From: Acidobacteriaceae bacterium
GTDB taxonomy: Bacteria; Acidobacteriota; Terriglobia; Bryobacterales; Bryobacteraceae
NCBI GenBank assembly: GCA_019245255.1
Contig: JAFARV010000923.1
Coordinates: 1-5,660, forward strand
DNA: 5,660 nt
Reading direction: 5' to 3'
In this document: positions 1-2,779 of the stretch, piece by piece
How the letters are laid out: the number at the start of each line of letters is the position of its first letter
Position numbering within the stretch: position 1 is the stretch's first letter
Made by a program: the position numbers and the translations under genes
Notes under the pieces: model-generated
Database searches by the model: none
What the model was told of the DNA's origin: nothing
Seen by the model: only the letters and a program-made list of their open reading frames with translations

Positions 1-93
1 TTGAGCCTTCGAAATACTCGCCGAACCCAGTAAAGTTCCTATCGCCGCGGCGCTGAATCCGCCTTGCATAACCGTCCGTCGTGATATTGCCAT
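1..93 (-). CDS. N-terminus of a Tat-exported protein, function unknown (partial)
   Basis: An ATG at 93-91 opens a frame that stays open for 31 codons to the left edge, so only the export signal is visible. The translation starts MAISRRTVMQGGFSAAA, continues through a hydrophobic stretch (about residues 13-27, rich in Ala, Gly, Leu, Ile) and ends SKAQ. Residues 4-10, SRRTVMQ, fit the twin-arginine consensus S/T-R-R-x-F-L-K, with Val-Met in place of Phe-Leu. SKA followed by Gln is a plausible signal peptidase I site after residue 30. The start is supported by AGGAGGA seven bases upstream. Tat substrates are usually folded or cofactor-containing before export (oxidoreductases, some hydrolases and sulfatases), but the mature protein is outside the window and no function can be assigned. 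The gene diverges from the GH3 glycosidase and shares its upstream spacer, so joint regulation is possible but not shown. Confidence 0.82.
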   Translation of the reverse strand, partial: MAISRRTVMQGGFSAAAIGTLLGSASISKAQ

Positions 94-100
94 GTCTGTC

Positions 101-107
101 TCCTCCT
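101..107 (-). promoter_or_regulatory. Ribosome binding site of the Tat-signal gene
   Basis: Read on the minus strand this is AGGAGGA, close to a full match to the anti-Shine-Dalgarno sequence, with a 7-base spacer (GACAGAC) to the ATG at 93. It fixes the start codon and is the main reason to accept such a short visible reading frame as a real gene. Confidence 0.85.
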
Positions 108-324
108 GAAAGCGAAAAGAGTCTATCAAACGGTGATCGAATGAAAAGGGGGATGCGATGATAGGCGCGCTGCTGTTTGTCATCTGGTGCCAACACAGCG
201 AGCGCGTGACCTTCGTCTGCAACGTATTCCGCCCAACATTGACTTACATTGGGACGGTGACCACGAAATAGTCCTGAATCAGCGCACTTTCAATATTCGA
301 GAGCGATCGTCCGCAGCCGATTCC

Positions 325-352
325 CTGAAACTCAGGTTTCTTCGCATATAAT
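325..352 (+). promoter_or_regulatory. Sigma70-type promoter of the GH3 gene
   Basis: A perfect TATAAT -10 box lies at 347-352. CTGAAA at 325-330 matches the TTGACA -35 consensus at four of six positions, with a 16-base spacer. Transcription would begin near 358-360, giving a leader of about 75 nt before the ATG at 434. It is the only -35/-10 pair of this quality found in the spacer on this strand. Confidence 0.6.
327..340. promoter_or_regulatory. Inverted repeat overlapping the promoter, candidate operator
   Basis: GAAAC-TCAG-GTTTC has two perfect 5-bp arms around a 4-bp centre. It overlaps the -35 box and runs into the -10/-35 spacer, a classical position for a repressor to block RNA polymerase. 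Its arms resemble those of the palindrome at 407-420 in having GAA/TTC-type half-sites. Five-bp arms can occur by chance, so this is only a candidate. Confidence 0.35.
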
Positions 353-406
353 TCCAGGAACTCTGCGCTGCTGAGTTTGCGTAGACCACAACGGAGCATT
401 ACGCAT

Positions 407-420
407 CGGGAACGTTCCCG
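407..420. promoter_or_regulatory. Perfect 14-bp palindrome CGGGAACGTTCCCG, candidate operator
   Basis: The 14 bases are identical to their reverse complement and centred on CG, a feature of many LacI/GalR-family operators, which often control glycoside hydrolase genes. The site lies in the transcribed leader about 50-60 bases after the predicted start, and ends three bases before the GH3 ribosome binding site. It could act as a downstream operator (roadblock). In the mRNA it could form a 5-bp hairpin with an ACGT loop beside the ribosome binding site. Its centre is 80 bp from that of the inverted repeat at 327-340. No regulator gene is in the window. Confidence 0.5.
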
Positions 421-423
421 GCG

Positions 424-430
424 AAGGAGA
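424..430 (+). promoter_or_regulatory. Ribosome binding site of the GH3 gene
   Basis: AAGGAGA lies directly before the ATG at 434, with only four bases between GGAG and the start codon. That is slightly short but workable. It chooses this ATG over the in-frame TTG at 377 and the next ATG at 485, neither of which has a comparable site. Confidence 0.7.
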
Positions 431-433
431 TCT

Positions 434-2713
434 ATGGAGCCTCGTACGAACCGCCAGTGCCTTTCTGTTCTCTCTTCCGTTTCAATGCTGTGCCTGTGCT
501 GTAGCCTGAGCCCTGCTCAGGACACCAGTCAAGCATCGATGAGTAACTACTCGTCCGCCGATATGCGAGCAGATCTGCTGGTCTCGCAGATGACGCTCGA
601 CGAAAAGATTCAATTGATCCACGGAGTGTTCTCAAATTCGCCTGTGCCGCGCGGCGCCGCGGGCTTCGTTCCGGGCATTCCTCGCTTAAACATTCCCAAC
701 CTTTACTTTGGCGATGGAAGCGTGGGCGTTGGCAACAACATTGGTCCCGCAACGGCGCTGCCGTCTTCGATCGCCGCGACCGCCACCTGGGACACGCGCC
801 TCGGATACGAGTACGGAAAAGTGATCGGGAGAGAGCTCAGTGCCTACGGGATCAACGTCAATCTCGGAGGTAACACGAACATGACGGCTCGTGAGCCCCG
901 CGACGGGCGCACGTTCGAGACGAAGGGGGAAGACCCGATCCTGGCAGGAGTTACCGCTGCCGCCCACCTGCGCGGTGTTCAAAGCCAGCACATCATCGGC
1001 GACATCAAGCACTTCGCTTTCAACGACCAGGAAACCGAGCGCATGTACGCGAACGGCTTAATTGACGACCGTGGAGCGAGAGAAAGCGATCTGCTTGCAT
1101 TCGAGATCGGCATAAAAGACTCCGACGTGCAGTCCGTAATGTGTGCTTACAACCTGGTGAACTCCGCGTATTCGTGCGCAAACGATTACCTTCTGAATAC
1201 AGTGCTGAAAGGGGACTGGGGTTTTCAGGGCTTCGTTATGTCGGACTGGTTTGCCACGATTCCGATTCTTCCCGCAATTACGACCGTAGTCTCGCCTGCT
1301 CTGCACGGACTCGACCAGGAACAACCATTAGAAATCTTCTTTAATGCGACTGTTCTGAAGCCCCAAATTCAATTCGGCCTGGTTCCCATGTCCAGGGTCG
1401 ACAACATGGTCCACCGGATCCTTCGTGCAATGTTTGCTGTCGGGATCTTTGACATACCTGAAAACCTGCACCTACTGAACACACAACATGATCAGCGAGT
1501 CGCGCAAAAAGTCGAGGAGCAGGGAGCTGTCCTCCTCAAGAACTCATCGCGTCAATTGCCGTTGAATGCTGATGGCATCAGCTCTATTGCAGTGATCGGC
1601 TCACACGCCGATATCGGCGTGTTATCAGGCGGAGGTTCTGCGCAGGTGATACCAACCGGCGGCCCCGCGCTCACTGAACCGGCGCTGCCATACACGGGCG
1701 GCAATCCACTTCCTCCCTTTTACCTGATCACCGTCTTTGGGCAAACATTCCCTAACTCAACTGCCTGTATCGGACGTCAGATCTGGGATCCTTCCTCGCC
1801 CTTGAAAGCCATTCAACAAAAGATTCCGAATGCGACCGTAACCTTTGATCCCGGTACGACTCCGGGCTCCGCTGCCGCTGCGGCTTCTAGTGCTGACGTC
1901 GCAATCGTTTTCGTAAATCAGTGGGAAGCCGAGAACTGCGATCTGAATAGCCTGAATCTTCCCGGCAATCAGGACGAATTGGTTAGCGCTGTCGCCGGCG
2001 CAAACCCACACACCATTGTGGTCTTGGAAAACGGCGGGCCGGTTGTCATGCCGTGGCTTGGCCAGGTTTCGGCTGTGCTGGAAGCCTGGTTCCCGGGGCA
2101 GCGTGGAGGTGAAGCGATCGCCGACATCTTGTTCGGAGGTGTGAATCCCAGCGGAAAGCTGCCGCTCACGTTCCCAAAGAGCGTCAACGATCTGCCGCGT
2201 CCGCAGATCCCATTCTTCGCGCAAACTAACGCCGTTGCCTTCGACGTCAACTATTCCGAAGGATTCCTGGTTGGATACAAATGGTACGACGCAAAAAACA
2301 TTGAACCCGAGTTCCCGTTCGGCTTCGGTCTGTCTTACTCGAAATTTTCTTTTTCGAGTCTGTCGATTCCAGGCCATCGAAGCGAGTCCGCTACGGAGCC
2401 CATCGAAATCAGCTTCGACGTGACGAATGATAGTAAGCGCGGTGGAGCGGAGGTCGCGCAGGTCTATCTCGGCTTTCCGGCAAGCGCGGGAGAAGCGCCG
2501 AAGCGCTTAGTAGGTTGGCAGAAGCTTTATCTCGATCCGCACGAGACCACAAGAGTCACGATTGAAATTGATCCAAACGCGTCGTCGCATCCACTTTCAT
2601 TCTGGAACCCGGCGACGTCATCATGGCAAACCGCGCCGGGCGATTACACAGTCTATGTCGGCGATTCGTCCCGAGATATCTCGTTGACGAAATCATTCAC
2701 GATCGGGCAATAG
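434..2713 (+). CDS. Secreted family 3 glycoside hydrolase, probable beta-glucosidase
   Basis: This 759-residue protein, of usual length for three-domain GH3 enzymes, would remove terminal beta-linked glucose (or a similar sugar) from oligosaccharides outside the cytoplasm by a retaining mechanism. Residues 1-28 look like a Sec signal peptide: Arg4 and Arg7, a hydrophobic core with LCLCC, then SPA before the likely cut. The N-terminal barrel (about 38-340) holds FGDGS (Asp94, sugar binding), GRTFE and GEDP (158-168), KHFAFNDQE with Lys192-His193, and MSDW with nucleophile Asp271. The C-terminal sandwich (about 365-620) holds GAVLLKN, GGGSAQV, the probable acid/base Glu500 in WEAENCD, WFPGQRGG (552-559) and NPSGKLPLTFP (571-581). 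FPFGFGLSY (627-635) leads into a fibronectin III-like domain (about 657-756). After Glu500 the usual G-x-D-R is N-C-D-L. No break is seen. The sugar specificity is inferred: xylosidase or exo-glucanase activity cannot be excluded. Confidence 0.96.
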   Translation: MEPRTNRQCLSVLSSVSMLCLCCSLSPAQDTSQASMSNYSSADMRADLLVSQMTLDEKIQLIHGVFSNSPVPRGAAGFVPGIPRLNIPNLYFGDGSVGVGNNIGPATALPSSIAATATWDTRLGYEYGKVIGRELSAYGINVNLGGNTNMTAREPRDGRTFETKGEDPILAGVTAAAHLRGVQSQHIIGDIKHFAFNDQETERMYANGLIDDRGARESDLLAFEIGIKDSDVQSVMCAYNLVNSAYSCANDYLLNTVLKGDWGFQGFVMSDWFATIPILPAITTVVSPALHGLDQEQPLEIFFNATVLKPQIQFGLVPMSRVDNMVHRILRAMFAVGIFDIPENLHLLNTQHDQRVAQKVEEQGAVLLKNSSRQLPLNADGISSIAVIGSHADIGVLSGGGSAQVIPTGGPALTEPALPYTGGNPLPPFYLITVFGQTFPNSTACIGRQIWDPSSPLKAIQQKIPNATVTFDPGTTPGSAAAAASSADVAIVFVNQWEAENCDLNSLNLPGNQDELVSAVAGANPHTIVVLENGGPVVMPWLGQVSAVLEAWFPGQRGGEAIADILFGGVNPSGKLPLTFPKSVNDLPRPQIPFFAQTNAVAFDVNYSEGFLVGYKWYDAKNIEPEFPFGFGLSYSKFSFSSLSIPGHRSESATEPIEISFDVTNDSKRGGAEVAQVYLGFPASAGEAPKRLVGWQKLYLDPHETTRVTIEIDPNASSHPLSFWNPATSSWQTAPGDYTVYVGDSSRDISLTKSFTIGQ

Positions 2714-2743
2714 GTCCTAATGAGCGCGGGTCAAGTTTCTTCT

Positions 2744-2779
2744 TCTGGGCGAGGGGCGCTTATGCCCCTCCCAGATTTT
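2744..2779 (+). terminator. Intrinsic terminator of the GH3 gene
   Basis: Left arm TCTGGG (2744-2749) plus AGGGGC (2752-2757) pairs with GCCCCT (2764-2769) and CCCAGA (2770-2775). This gives a 12-bp, mostly G:C stem with a two-base CG bulge on the left side and a 6-base loop (2758-2763), followed by TTTT (2776-2779). It begins 31 bases after the GH3 stop codon. On the minus strand the hairpin is followed by an A-rich rather than a T-rich stretch, so it should work mainly for rightward transcripts. The right arm encodes the last residues of the convergent protein, and the loop holds most of that gene's stop codon. Confidence 0.8.

Larger units (their letters stand above)
244..399 (-). pseudogene. 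Possible 3' remnant of a protein gene, or chance ORF
   Basis: On the minus strand an open frame of 51 codons runs from an ATG at 399-397 to TAA at 246-244. Its product looks more protein-like than a typical chance frame. It has an amphipathic-looking stretch SAEFLELYAKK, then PEFQGIGCGRSLSN, and a beta-strand-like tail LIQDYFVVTVPM. No ribosome binding site precedes the ATG. The frame stays open further upstream, but there it lies antisense to the glycosidase start and becomes arginine-rich and less protein-like. A full gene ending here would overlap the GH3 gene. If it was coding, it is probably the surviving C-terminal end of a gene whose front was lost when the GH3 gene came to lie here. 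I do not recognise the family. It also covers the GH3 promoter, so it may simply be chance. Confidence 0.27.
94..433. other. Divergent intergenic region, 340 bp
   Basis: This spacer separates the minus-strand Tat-signal gene from the plus-strand GH3 gene. Its right half holds a sigma70-like promoter (325-352), an inverted repeat overlapping it (327-340), a perfect palindrome (407-420) and the GH3 ribosome binding site (424-430). A protein-like antisense frame occupies 244-399. The left half (108-243) shows no convincing element. A TATCAT-like -10 box on the minus strand near 154-159 has no acceptable -35 partner, so I do not call a promoter for the leftward gene. No RNA gene or terminator was recognised here. 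Confidence 0.7.

Noticed and set aside
108..243. Promoter for the leftward Tat-signal gene (TATCAT-like -10; TTGGCA-like -35)
   Set aside because: The two boxes are about 24 bases apart, too far for a sigma70 pair, and other combinations were weak.
377..433. N-terminal extension of the glycosidase from a TTG codon at 377
   Set aside because: It would add 19 mostly arginine-rich residues before a good signal peptide and has no ribosome binding site, whereas ATG 434 is preceded by AAGGAGA. It would also translate through the palindrome.
482..526. Lipoprotein signal in the glycosidase (LCLCC)
   Set aside because: No canonical lipobox: a Leu stands directly before the cysteine where Gly, Ala or Ser is expected. 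An SPA cleavage site for signal peptidase I fits better.
1757..2377. 206-codon open frame on the minus strand inside the glycosidase gene
   Set aside because: The plus strand encodes unmistakable GH3 motifs across this whole region. The antisense product has no recognisable domain and no ribosome binding site was found; it is a shadow frame.
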